From positions 16,268-21,632 of the forward strand of contig MHUY01000009.1 of the NCBI GenBank assembly GCA_001825115.1: a stretch of 5,365 bases of DNA, in the 5' to 3' direction. Position 1 is the first letter of the stretch; the number at the start of each line of letters is the position of its first letter. Under the pieces are notes generated by a model that saw only the letters and a program-made list of their open reading frames with translations, did no database searches and was not told the origin of the DNA. The DNA is from Candidatus Yonathbacteria bacterium RIFOXYC2_FULL_47_9. GTDB taxonomy: Bacteria; Patescibacteriota; Minisyncoccia; Phycocordibacterales; UBA1550. This document shows positions 1 through 5,268 of the stretch, one piece after another. Made by a program: the position numbers and the translations under genes.

Positions 1-2003
1 TTTACGATAATATCCTTGCGTTCGACTTCTTTCCAGCGAGTGAGGAAATCATCGAGTGACGCATATTCTGAAAGGATTGTTTTCTTTGAAAAGTCCACGA
101 GGGATTCTGAAATGAGTTTTCCTGTTTTTGGGTCCATGTATTGCACGGTGCGGTGTATGGGAAAGAAATCAACGCCGTCTTTGATGCGAATTTTCTTTGG
201 TTTCTCTGTTTGAGCAGTGCCGTCTATGAGCACTTCGGCGTGAGGGTCGACTTCCAAAATTTCTGCTTCTGAGATTGTCTCTTGTGCAATCTGATCAGTG
301 ACATCAATGGCAGTATTACCGTCGTGCTCGTAGACATTGACGGGGTCACCATCAAAGGCAGCGTCAGCAAAGAGACGCGTGACATTACGGAAGTCCATAA
401 TGGTAAAATAGTACTTACCATACTGCTCTTCGACGCGTGTACCGCGTCCGATGATCTGTTTGAACTCGGTCATGGAGTTCATTGGTGCGTCGAGCACAAT
501 GAGCTTTACGGTCTTTGTGTCGACACCCGTTGAGAGGAGTTTTGAGGTGGTGGCAATGACGGGATAGCGCGATTCTGGGTTGATGAAGTTTTCAATTTCA
601 AGTTTGCCATAAAAATCATCCCCTGTTATTTTAACGACAAATTTTGAGTTTTCTTTTACCTTGTCGGCAAATTCTGCTACGAGACACGAGCGCATACGCT
701 CTGCATGGGCGATATCCACGCAGAAAACAATCGTCTTTTGATAAGCATCGGTTTCTCGCATAAAGTCTGCAACGCATTTTGCTACCGCCCTATTGCGTCC
801 ATCGATAATGATGCGCCGGTCGAACATTGATTCGTTGTAGATTTCATCGGGCACAATCTCGCCCGCGGTGTCGCGGAACCCTTCTGGTGGACGCCATTCG
901 TCATTGTTGAAGCGATAGCGCACGACTTTGTAAGGAGCAAGGAAGCCGTCCTCGATACCTTGCTTGAGCGAATATGTGTACACGGGCTCGCCAAAGTATT
1001 CCTGAGTGCTTGTGTCTTTTGTTTCTCGGGGTGTGGCAGTGAGACCGATTTGTGTGGCACTGCCGTAGTGACTCAAAATGTCACGCCATGCGCTGTTTTC
1101 GTTTGAGCTTCCGCGGTGACACTCGTCAACAATAATGAGGTCGAAAAAGTCTGGGGAGAACTGCTCAAAAAGTTTTTTCTTTTCTTCTTCGACGTCGTCG
1201 GCTTTTCCTTCGCCCGTGAGCCCTTGGTAAAGTGCGACATAAATTTCATATGCTTTATCTACATTACCGTTTCCTATTTTTGTCATTGCACCACCAAAGT
1301 AGCGGAAATCGCCCTGCATGGTTTGCTGTGCGAGTGCGGTGCGGTCTACAAGGAAAAGGATTCTCTTTTTGGTGCGAGACTTCCAGAGACGCCAAATGAT
1401 TTGGAATGCAGTATATGTTTTACCCGTGCCAGTCGCCATCACAAGAAGGAGTCGGTCTTGCCCTTTTGCTACAGCTTCAACAACCTTGTTGATCGCAGTT
1501 TCTTGATAGTAACGCGGGTCTTTGCCTGCGGGGTCGTTGTAGTAGTCCTGCAGAACAATTTGCTTTTGCTCGTCGTTGTAATCTTTTGCGTGGGAATATC
1601 GGCGGAATAATTCTTCGGGCGAAGGAAATTCGTCGATACTTATTTCAATTTCTGTGCCAGTAAGGCGATCATGCTCGATAAACGCATCTCCGTTTGTGCT
1701 GTATACAAAAGGAACATCGAGTGCCTGTGCGTAATCGAGTGCTTGTTCGAGCCCTGCGCTTACACTGTGCGTATTGTCTTTTGCTTCTACAACAGCGATG
1801 GGCAGATGGTTTTTGTAATATAAAATAAAATCCGCGCGCTTTTTCTCACCGCGAGAGATTGATTTGCCGTGGATCTGGATGCGGCCTGCGGTGAACGTTT
1901 TTTGTTCGCGTATTTGAAGGTGTAAATCCCAACCCGCATTGATAATTGCGGGCAATACGAATTTTGAGCAAATGTCTTGCTCGGAAAGGGATTTTTTATC
2001 CAT
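1..2003 (-). CDS. hsdR: Type I restriction endonuclease R subunit (HsdR, EcoEI-like), 3' end beyond window
   Basis: The frame is open from an ATG at 2003 to the left edge, giving 667 residues with no stop. In the family this motor and nuclease subunit cuts unmethylated DNA after ATP-driven translocation, in complex with HsdM and HsdS. The N-terminal nuclease domain shows a PD-(D/E)xK core: D58, E73-x-K75, then a Q87xxxY91 helix. The SF2 helicase motor follows: Walker A MATGTGKT at 189-196, DECH at 293-296 (motif II), LTATP at 321-325 (motif III) and QIIGRGTR at 516-523 (motif VI). The region after about 560 should begin the C-terminal domain that binds the methylase core. All catalytic motifs visible are intact. 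The ATG was chosen because an in-frame TTG further upstream overlaps the -10 element. No hsdM or hsdS lies in the window; they could lie past the left edge, or this could be an orphan. The class is firm, the EcoEI subtype less so. Confidence 0.93.
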   Translation of the reverse strand, partial: MDKKSLSEQDICSKFVLPAIINAGWDLHLQIREQKTFTAGRIQIHGKSISRGEKKRADFILYYKNHLPIAVVEAKDNTHSVSAGLEQALDYAQALDVPFVYSTNGDAFIEHDRLTGTEIEISIDEFPSPEELFRRYSHAKDYNDEQKQIVLQDYYNDPAGKDPRYYQETAINKVVEAVAKGQDRLLLVMATGTGKTYTAFQIIWRLWKSRTKKRILFLVDRTALAQQTMQGDFRYFGGAMTKIGNGNVDKAYEIYVALYQGLTGEGKADDVEEEKKKLFEQFSPDFFDLIIVDECHRGSSNENSAWRDILSHYGSATQIGLTATPRETKDTSTQEYFGEPVYTYSLKQGIEDGFLAPYKVVRYRFNNDEWRPPEGFRDTAGEIVPDEIYNESMFDRRIIIDGRNRAVAKCVADFMRETDAYQKTIVFCVDIAHAERMRSCLVAEFADKVKENSKFVVKITGDDFYGKLEIENFINPESRYPVIATTSKLLSTGVDTKTVKLIVLDAPMNSMTEFKQIIGRGTRVEEQYGKYYFTIMDFRNVTRLFADAAFDGDPVNVYEHDGNTAIDVTDQIAQETISEAEILEVDPHAEVLIDGTAQTEKPKKIRIKDGVDFFPIHRTVQYMDPKTGKLISESLVDFSKKTILSEYASLDDFLTRWKEVERKDIIV

Positions 2004-2012
2004 CGTGACTGG

Positions 2013-2020
2013 ATTATACC
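2013..2020 (-). promoter_or_regulatory. Putative -10 element of hsdR
   Basis: On the minus strand GG-TATAAT (hexamer 2013-2018) ends 9 nt before the hsdR ATG. If transcription starts about 7 nt after the hexamer, the leader is only about 3 nt, and there is no Shine-Dalgarno sequence. No good -35 hexamer is seen; a palindrome occupies the spacer. The assignment rests on the consensus match and on the same arrangement at three other genes here. Confidence 0.6.
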
Positions 2021-2022
2021 AC

Positions 2023-2036
2023 AAATAAGCTTATTT
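2023..2036. promoter_or_regulatory. 14-bp perfect palindrome in the hsdR promoter, possible operator
   Basis: AAATAAGCTTATTT reads the same on both strands and lies 4 bp upstream of the hsdR -10 hexamer, in the -35/-10 spacer. A dimeric repressor or a restriction-modification control protein bound here would block RNA polymerase. This role is inferred from position only; AT-rich palindromes of this size also occur by chance. Confidence 0.35.
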
Positions 2037-2063
2037 TACGAGGTATTTATGAGTGCATTCAAT

Positions 2064-2090
2064 CCATTTGGAGGTTGAACCCCCAAATGG
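2064..2090 (-). terminator. Stem-loop after the MazG-like gene, weak terminator candidate
   Basis: CCATTTGG at 2064-2071 pairs perfectly with CCAAATGG at 2083-2090. After one mismatch, two further GC pairs close a five-base loop. It begins 6 nt beyond the stop codon of the MazG-like gene, the usual place for a terminator. However, the minus-strand sequence that follows has no T-run, so it is not a canonical intrinsic terminator and may instead protect the mRNA 3' end. Confidence 0.45.
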
Positions 2091-2096
2091 TGAATC

Positions 2097-2447
2097 TTAC
2101 AGCTTCGTATACTTCGTGTGCTTGCCTTTGGCTTTTTCGACGGGGTATTTGGCTTTGTTTTTCTCGATCTTTTTAGTGAGGGCGTCGGCGATGTCGATAC
2201 CGAGGTCGTGGCTCATCAGAAGGACCCAGGACAGCACGTCGGCGAGCTCCTCGCCTATCTCCCCCTTGCTCTCTTTTATATACACCTCAATTTCCTCTTT
2301 GCTCTTCCATTGAAAATGCTCCAGCACCTCGGCAGCCTCGAGCGAAAGTGATATGGCGCAGTCCTTGGGGTTGTGGAACTGCTGCCAGTCCCGTTCATCA
2401 CGAAACTTGGTAATCTCCTCCGTTAATTTTTGAATATCAGTAGACAT
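2097..2447 (-). CDS. MazG-like nucleotide pyrophosphohydrolase (dCTP pyrophosphatase type)
   Basis: This is a 116-residue all-alpha NTP pyrophosphatase, the usual length for single-domain members. The family hydrolyses (d)NTPs to the monophosphate and pyrophosphate with Mg2+, clearing non-canonical or excess nucleotides from the cytosolic pool. The metal-binding signature ExxE...ExxD is complete: E37/E40 on one helix and E67/D70 on the next (EELAD at 66-70). The segment RDWQQFHNPK at 19-28 and FQW at 45-47 match the dCTP pyrophosphatase (DCTPP1/RS21-C6) branch rather than two-domain MazG. The C-terminal tail from about 95 is lysine-rich. The gene has its own promoter immediately after the purC terminator and so appears to be monocistronic. 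A GGGAG lies 8 nt before the ATG but, given the -10 position, may be mostly outside the transcript. Family is secure; the preferred substrate cannot be read from sequence. Confidence 0.9.
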   Translation of the reverse strand: MSTDIQKLTEEITKFRDERDWQQFHNPKDCAISLSLEAAEVLEHFQWKSKEEIEVYIKESKGEIGEELADVLSWVLLMSHDLGIDIADALTKKIEKNKAKYPVEKAKGKHTKYTKL

Positions 2448-2458
2448 ATCAATAACTC

Positions 2459-2470
2459 CCAGTATACCGC
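2459..2470 (-). promoter_or_regulatory. Putative -10 promoter element of the MazG-like gene
   Basis: The minus strand carries GCGGTATACTGG, with TATACT at 2461-2466, ending 13 nt before the ATG at 2447. The same 12 bases occur upstream of the 52-aa gene (3694-3705). The predicted leader is about 7 nt. The element lies about 20 bp from the purC terminator hairpin, marking the start of a separate transcription unit. Confidence 0.6.
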
Positions 2471-2486
2471 CAATCGTTTTAAATAC

Positions 2487-2516
2487 AAAAAAGCCAGGAA
2501 CAGGTTCCTGGCTTTT
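2487..2516 (-). terminator. Intrinsic terminator of purC
   Basis: GCCAGGAAC at 2493-2501 and GTTCCTGGC at 2504-2512 are perfect inverted repeats, extended by flanking A/T pairs. On the minus strand the stem is followed by TTTTTT, the classic rho-independent form. It lies 14 nt past the purC stop. The plus strand also ends in four T's, so weaker bidirectional activity is possible. Confidence 0.92.
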
Positions 2517-2530
2517 GACTTCATGGTTGA

Positions 2531-3427
2531 TTAAAAAACTTCCAAAGGAAAGCCTGTAAATGCTTGGACAAGCTCACCATAGCGAGCTGATGTTTCTGCG
2601 CAAACTTTTTCGCTAAAGGTGAGGGGTGCTTTCTTTCCCCCGTTCCACATGCGTTCGGCTTCTTCCCGCACATGCTGCTTGTCGAGCCAAGATGGTTCCT
2701 TGCCGACAACGATCTCGTCTGCCCTCACAAAACGACAGGAGTCCGGGGTCAAACATTCATCTGCCAAGACAACTTCTCCTTCGCGGTTAAAACCCATCTC
2801 AAACTTACCATCGATGATCTCGATGCCTTTTGTGGCAGCAAAGGCTCTCCCCCGTTCGTATACTTTACGAGCGAGAAGATATGCCTCAGGATAGAACAAG
2901 ACTATTTCTTCTGCCTTCAGAGGGTCGTCGGTATCAGACTTGTCTGTCGGCGTAAAGATCGACTCCTCAAAGGGCGACATGAGAGTGAGCCCAGTAGGCA
3001 GGTCAATCTCGTACGGGTTCTGCAGCCCCTTGCTGTAAAAATCCTTCCACAAGCTCCCCGCCATGCGACTCCGAAAGATGAATTCAATCGGGATCATTTC
3101 GAGCTTTTCAACAATGACAGCTCGGTGATGAAGATCTGGCGGATACGTGCCGGCCGGCAAATACTGATAGATTGCTTCCCCTGAAACAAAGAGGTGCGTG
3201 TTGATGTCCTTGAACTGTTGCTCCATCCAGAACACCGTAAGTGCCGTGAGCGCTTGTCCCTTAAGGGGTATGGTGCTCTCGTGCACAATATTGTGCGTGC
3301 TCACGCGGTCAGTTGCGACCACCAACAAAAGGTGTGGCTGAAACGGGATAGCAAATGTATCGCGGACTTTACCTTGATGGACACACTGAAGGCTCTGGAC
3401 TGCAGGTTTGAACATGAACGAATTCAT
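2531..3427 (-). CDS. purC: Phosphoribosylaminoimidazole-succinocarboxamide (SAICAR) synthase, long form
   Basis: A 298-residue cytosolic ligase that joins CAIR and L-aspartate using ATP to give SAICAR in de novo purine synthesis. Visible family motifs in order are GKVRDTF (19-25, ATP-binding), TDRVSTHNI (39-47), PIEFIFRSRMAGS (113-125, signature 1), PTDKSD (160-165), DGKFEMG (206-212, usual form D-x-KFEFG) and ADECLTPDSCRF (222-233). The key acidic and basic residues are all present. It is about 60 residues longer than E. coli PurC and near the size of the yeast-like long form. The ATG at 3427 is preferred over an upstream in-frame TTG at 3442, because AAAGGA sits 6 nt before the ATG. No -10 element is visible in the 100 nt between it and the preceding 52-aa gene, so cotranscription with that gene is likely. 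No other purine genes are in the window. Confidence 0.96.
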   Translation of the reverse strand: MNSFMFKPAVQSLQCVHQGKVRDTFAIPFQPHLLLVVATDRVSTHNIVHESTIPLKGQALTALTVFWMEQQFKDINTHLFVSGEAIYQYLPAGTYPPDLHHRAVIVEKLEMIPIEFIFRSRMAGSLWKDFYSKGLQNPYEIDLPTGLTLMSPFEESIFTPTDKSDTDDPLKAEEIVLFYPEAYLLARKVYERGRAFAATKGIEIIDGKFEMGFNREGEVVLADECLTPDSCRFVRADEIVVGKEPSWLDKQHVREEAERMWNGGKKAPLTFSEKVCAETSARYGELVQAFTGFPLEVF

Positions 3428-3433
3428 CGCATT

Positions 3434-3439
3434 TCCTTT
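3434..3439 (-). promoter_or_regulatory. Shine-Dalgarno site fixing the purC start
   Basis: AAAGGA on the minus strand ends 6 nt before the ATG at 3427. It is the only clearly usable ribosome binding site in the window. It overlaps the in-frame TTG at 3442, which argues against that codon as the start and indicates translation from an internal operon position. Confidence 0.7.
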
Positions 3440-3527
3440 CAAAAAATGAACAAATCAGGCCTTTTAAGGACACTGATGCTGGTTGCCATCCTAGCATTTA
3501 TTGCTCAAATTACAACCTCCAACCCGA

Positions 3528-3686
3528 CTATCGGAGAATATACTCCACGAGCTTTGGTACCCAGCTATCGCGCGTGATAATGAGAGTAATACCGATGACG
3601 ATGAGGATCAAAAGAAAAATCTGAAATGCTTTGAGTGCGGGACTTGGGCGGTAATCCTCTTTTCTCCAGTTGCAGTTGAATGACAT
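3528..3686 (-). CDS. Small single-pass membrane protein, 52 aa, unknown function
   Basis: An ATG at 3686 opens a 52-codon frame ending in TAG. The product has a polar, basic N-terminus (NWRKEDYRPS at 6-15), then one uninterrupted hydrophobic helix of about 19 residues (around 20-38, with a FLLILIVIGITLII core at 24-37), and a short tail with charged residues starting TRDSWVPK. The helix lacks a signal-peptidase site and looks like an anchor rather than a cleaved signal. The basic N-terminal side suggests that end stays in the cytoplasm, though the tail is also slightly basic. It starts 30 nt after the dinB stop, has its own -10 element, and precedes purC by 100 nt, probably in the same transcript. 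I do not recognise a family. The promoter placement and the absence of any other explanation for the gap support a real gene; a spurious ORF remains possible. Confidence 0.68.
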   Translation of the reverse strand: MSFNCNWRKEDYRPSPALKAFQIFLLILIVIGITLIITRDSWVPKLVEYILR

Positions 3687-3693
3687 ATGTATG

Positions 3694-3705
3694 CCAGTAT
3701 ACCGC
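3694..3705 (-). promoter_or_regulatory. Putative -10 promoter element of the 52-aa gene (and purC)
   Basis: GCGGTATACTGG on the minus strand, hexamer TATACT at 3696-3701, ends 9 nt before the ATG at 3686. It is identical over 12 bases to the element before the MazG-like gene. The predicted leader is about 3 nt with no Shine-Dalgarno sequence. It lies in the 30-bp gap after dinB, so the 52-aa gene and purC can be transcribed independently of dinB. Confidence 0.58.
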
Positions 3706-3716
3706 AAAACTGATCC

Positions 3717-4973
3717 TTACAAAAACAGTAAATCTCTATCCAAATCGTCTGACTCGGTGCCCTTTGTTTTGTGCTTGAGGGCACCTTGGGTTGAGGCGAG
3801 ATATACCACGCGCTTACCGAGCTTGTCCTCTAGGGTGTCGATACTCTTGTGTATAACATCAAACTTGCCAGCTTTAACGGTACCACCAAACAAGTCTGCC
3901 TGCGCAGTGTGTCCCGGCATGAGATCATGCAGGGTCACCCCCGTAGTACGATACAGGACACCGCCTGTGTGAATTTTCTCAAGCTCTGCATGCGCCAGCG
4001 CCATAAGTATCTCGGGAGAGCTTGAGGGGACAGAAAGTGGTATGGAGCACGTTATGATTTTGAAATTTTGTGTTTTGAGAAATATAGAAATTTTCTTGGG
4101 CATCAACTGATAGTGTCGCGCTTTTTTGCATGCGTCCTCGATGTTCCTTGAGAGTTGTGACCAGAGAAATGTTTTGTCATTCGTTGCGGGGTGAAAGGTG
4201 AGGGTCTTTTGTATCGAGGAATAAACGGTTTTGATCTCAGGGTCTACATCCATAACAGACTCACCGTTGAGCTCCTGCCAAATAGCCTCGTAGGGCTTTG
4301 AGAGGTTCTGCCTCACCCATCCAATGTCTTTGATGCTAAAATCCTTGGCTGTATTTACTCCCCTCTTTATGAGAAACTCCGAAGTCTTTGGTCCGATACC
4401 CCAAACTTTTTTTATAAGTGTCTTCGCAAGGAAATCTGGCGCGGTGGCGCGCTCGATGACTGTCAGACCATTTGGTTTAACCCAGTTTGATGCAACTTTG
4501 GCAAGAACCTTGGTGGGGGCAAGACCAACAGACACAGAGAGGCCTAGCTCTTCGTTCACCTCTTTTTTAATACGCTCCGCTATTTGCAAATAGGTCATCT
4601 TGAGCGGTCGATCGAGTCCGGTGAGGTCGGCGAAACATTCGTCGATGCTGTACTCCTCTACATCGTCGGCATACCTGCGCACGATATCAAACATCATACT
4701 TGAGTAGCGCGCGTACGACTTGTAGTCTCCTGGCAGAATGATGACACTCGGGAAATCTCTTTTGACTTTAAATATTGGCATCCCCCGGATGATGCCGAGA
4801 GCCTTTGCCTCGTACGACAACGCCGAAACAATCCCCCGCTCTTCGCCCGTAACCACGGGCAGACCCTTGAGTGTGGGGTCCTTTGCAACCTCCACCCCCA
4901 CAAAAAACGCATCTCCATCGATGTGGAAAATGACTTTAGGTTTTATGGACTTCTGAAGTGAGGGTGTTTTCAC
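3717..4973 (-). CDS. dinB: Y-family DNA polymerase (Pol IV / DinB-UmuC type)
   Basis: A 418-residue translesion polymerase that copies damaged templates at stalled forks. The palm carries HIDGDAFF (17-24) with catalytic D19 and the aromatic steric gate at F24, and YSIDECFADL (109-118) with D111/E112. GLAPTKVLAKVAS (150-162) is the family's fingertip/palm motif, and WGIGPKTSEFLIKRG (191-205) is the helix-hairpin-helix thumb. The little-finger domain follows from about 250 to 350. QADLF at 358-362 fits the beta-clamp-binding motif, but here 56 residues follow it, including IDTLEDKLGKRVVYLAS (378-394), which resembles the UmuC tail. The label DinB is therefore approximate. The start is a GTG at 4973, the only sensible start before the first catalytic motif, 6 nt after a TATAAT, so the mRNA is probably leaderless. 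No SOS (LexA-type) box is evident upstream. Confidence 0.94.
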   Translation of the reverse strand: MKTPSLQKSIKPKVIFHIDGDAFFVGVEVAKDPTLKGLPVVTGEERGIVSALSYEAKALGIIRGMPIFKVKRDFPSVIILPGDYKSYARYSSMMFDIVRRYADDVEEYSIDECFADLTGLDRPLKMTYLQIAERIKKEVNEELGLSVSVGLAPTKVLAKVASNWVKPNGLTVIERATAPDFLAKTLIKKVWGIGPKTSEFLIKRGVNTAKDFSIKDIGWVRQNLSKPYEAIWQELNGESVMDVDPEIKTVYSSIQKTLTFHPATNDKTFLWSQLSRNIEDACKKARHYQLMPKKISIFLKTQNFKIITCSIPLSVPSSSPEILMALAHAELEKIHTGGVLYRTTGVTLHDLMPGHTAQADLFGGTVKAGKFDVIHKSIDTLEDKLGKRVVYLASTQGALKHKTKGTESDDLDRDLLFL

Positions 4974-4979
4974 CCCCTT

Positions 4980-4987
4980 ATTATACC
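4980..4987 (-). promoter_or_regulatory. Putative -10 element of dinB
   Basis: GG-TATAAT on the minus strand (hexamer 4980-4985) ends 6 nt before the GTG start. Transcription would begin at or beside the start codon. AAGGGG abuts the GTG and is too close to act as a Shine-Dalgarno site. The -35 region falls inside the 3' piece of the broken tRNA copy (4997-5008) and has no good hexamer. Confidence 0.6.
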
Positions 4988-5021
4988 AAATCCTTTGCTG
5001 GGGAACTTTTGGTCCAAGACA

Positions 5022-5037
5022 TGAATCTGCTGATTCA
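5022..5037. repeat. 6-bp stem-loop inserted in the T loop of the broken tRNA copy
   Basis: TGAATC at 5022-5027 pairs with GATTCA at 5032-5037 around a four-base loop. It lies exactly where the duplicate departs from the intact tRNA after TTCGATCC. Beside it, TTGGTCCAA at 5009-5017 is a near-palindrome, so this insertion is largely made of self-complementary sequence. Confidence 0.55.
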
Positions 5038-5065
5038 GGATCGAACCAAGATTAGTTCACGCCTT

Positions 5066-5084
5066 ATGTCTCTATGCGAGACAT
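5066..5084. repeat. 7-bp stem-loop in the second insertion
   Basis: ATGTCTC at 5066-5072 pairs perfectly with GAGACAT at 5078-5084 around a five-base loop. It lies between the larger hairpin at 5092-5145 and the T-arm piece. No T-run follows on either strand, so it is not an intrinsic terminator. Confidence 0.6.
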
Positions 5085-5091
5085 TGCGACG

Positions 5092-5145
5092 CGAATTTAA
5101 GCTTTTTTATATAAGAACGCTTCGCTTGTAAAAAACTTAAATTCG
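5092..5145. repeat. 54-bp imperfect palindrome abutting the anticodon-arm piece
   Basis: CGAATTTAAG at 5092-5101 and CTTAAATTCG at 5136-5145 are perfect 10-bp terminal inverted repeats. Inside them, T-runs and A-runs can extend the helix by about six pairs on the minus-strand RNA. The left end directly abuts the anticodon-arm fragment. The shape recalls a very small palindromic or MITE-like element, but no target-site duplication is seen and no second copy exists in this window. Confidence 0.6.
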
Positions 5146-5168
5146 GGCTTCAAAGGCCACTACTAGTT

Positions 5169-5268
5169 GTTTCTGTTTTAAGCTGGGGAACTTGGGATCG
5201 AACCAAGATTGACGGCTTCAAAGGCCGCTGTCCTACCATTAGACGATTCCCCAGCTTAAAACACAAAC
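5169..5268. repeat. 22-bp inverted repeat enclosing the intact tRNA-Gln
   Basis: The arms 5169-5190 and 5247-5268 are inverted repeats matching at 21 of 22 positions. The inner 7 bp are the tRNA acceptor stem. The outer 15 bp (core TGTTTTAAGC and its complement) lie in the 5' leader and 3' trailer and match perfectly for 10 bp. In a precursor RNA the acceptor stem would continue as one long helix, pairing the discriminator base G73 with position -1. Confidence 0.85.
5183..5253 (-). tRNA. tRNA-Gln (anticodon TTG)
   Basis: The minus strand folds as a complete cloverleaf. The acceptor stem is TGGGGAA/TTCCCCA. The D arm pairs GTC with GAC and carries the invariant GG in the loop. The anticodon arm GCGGC-CTTTGAA-GCCGT has anticodon TTG at 5221-5219, reading CAA. 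The T arm is CTTGG-TTCGATC-CCAAG. The discriminator is G, as expected for glutamine tRNA. CCA is not encoded, since the next bases are CTT, so it must be added by the CCA-adding enzyme. All stems are intact, so this looks functional. It is unusual in lying inside a broken second copy and within an inverted repeat that extends its acceptor stem. Confidence 0.95.

Noticed and set aside
1116..1610. 164-codon open frame on the plus strand
   Set aside because: It lies wholly antisense to the helicase region of hsdR, whose motifs are intact. Its translation is low-complexity (V/F/C-rich) and matches no family; no promoter or ribosome site precedes it.
2672..3184. 170-codon plus-strand frame inside purC
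   Set aside because: Antisense to the conserved PurC motifs; no independent evidence of coding.
3428..3527. Extra small gene or terminator between the 52-aa gene and purC
   Set aside because: The best minus-strand frame is 16 codons ending before purC, and no stem followed by a T-run is present; treated as an intercistronic spacer.
3194..3577. 127-codon open frame on the plus strand across the purC start and the 52-aa gene
   Set aside because: It is antisense to the 5' end of purC and to part of the 52-aa frame, with no family motifs or start signals; a shadow frame.
5022..5145. CRISPR array from the cluster of short palindromes
   Set aside because: The stem-loops differ in sequence and spacing; there is no direct repeat unit and no cas gene.
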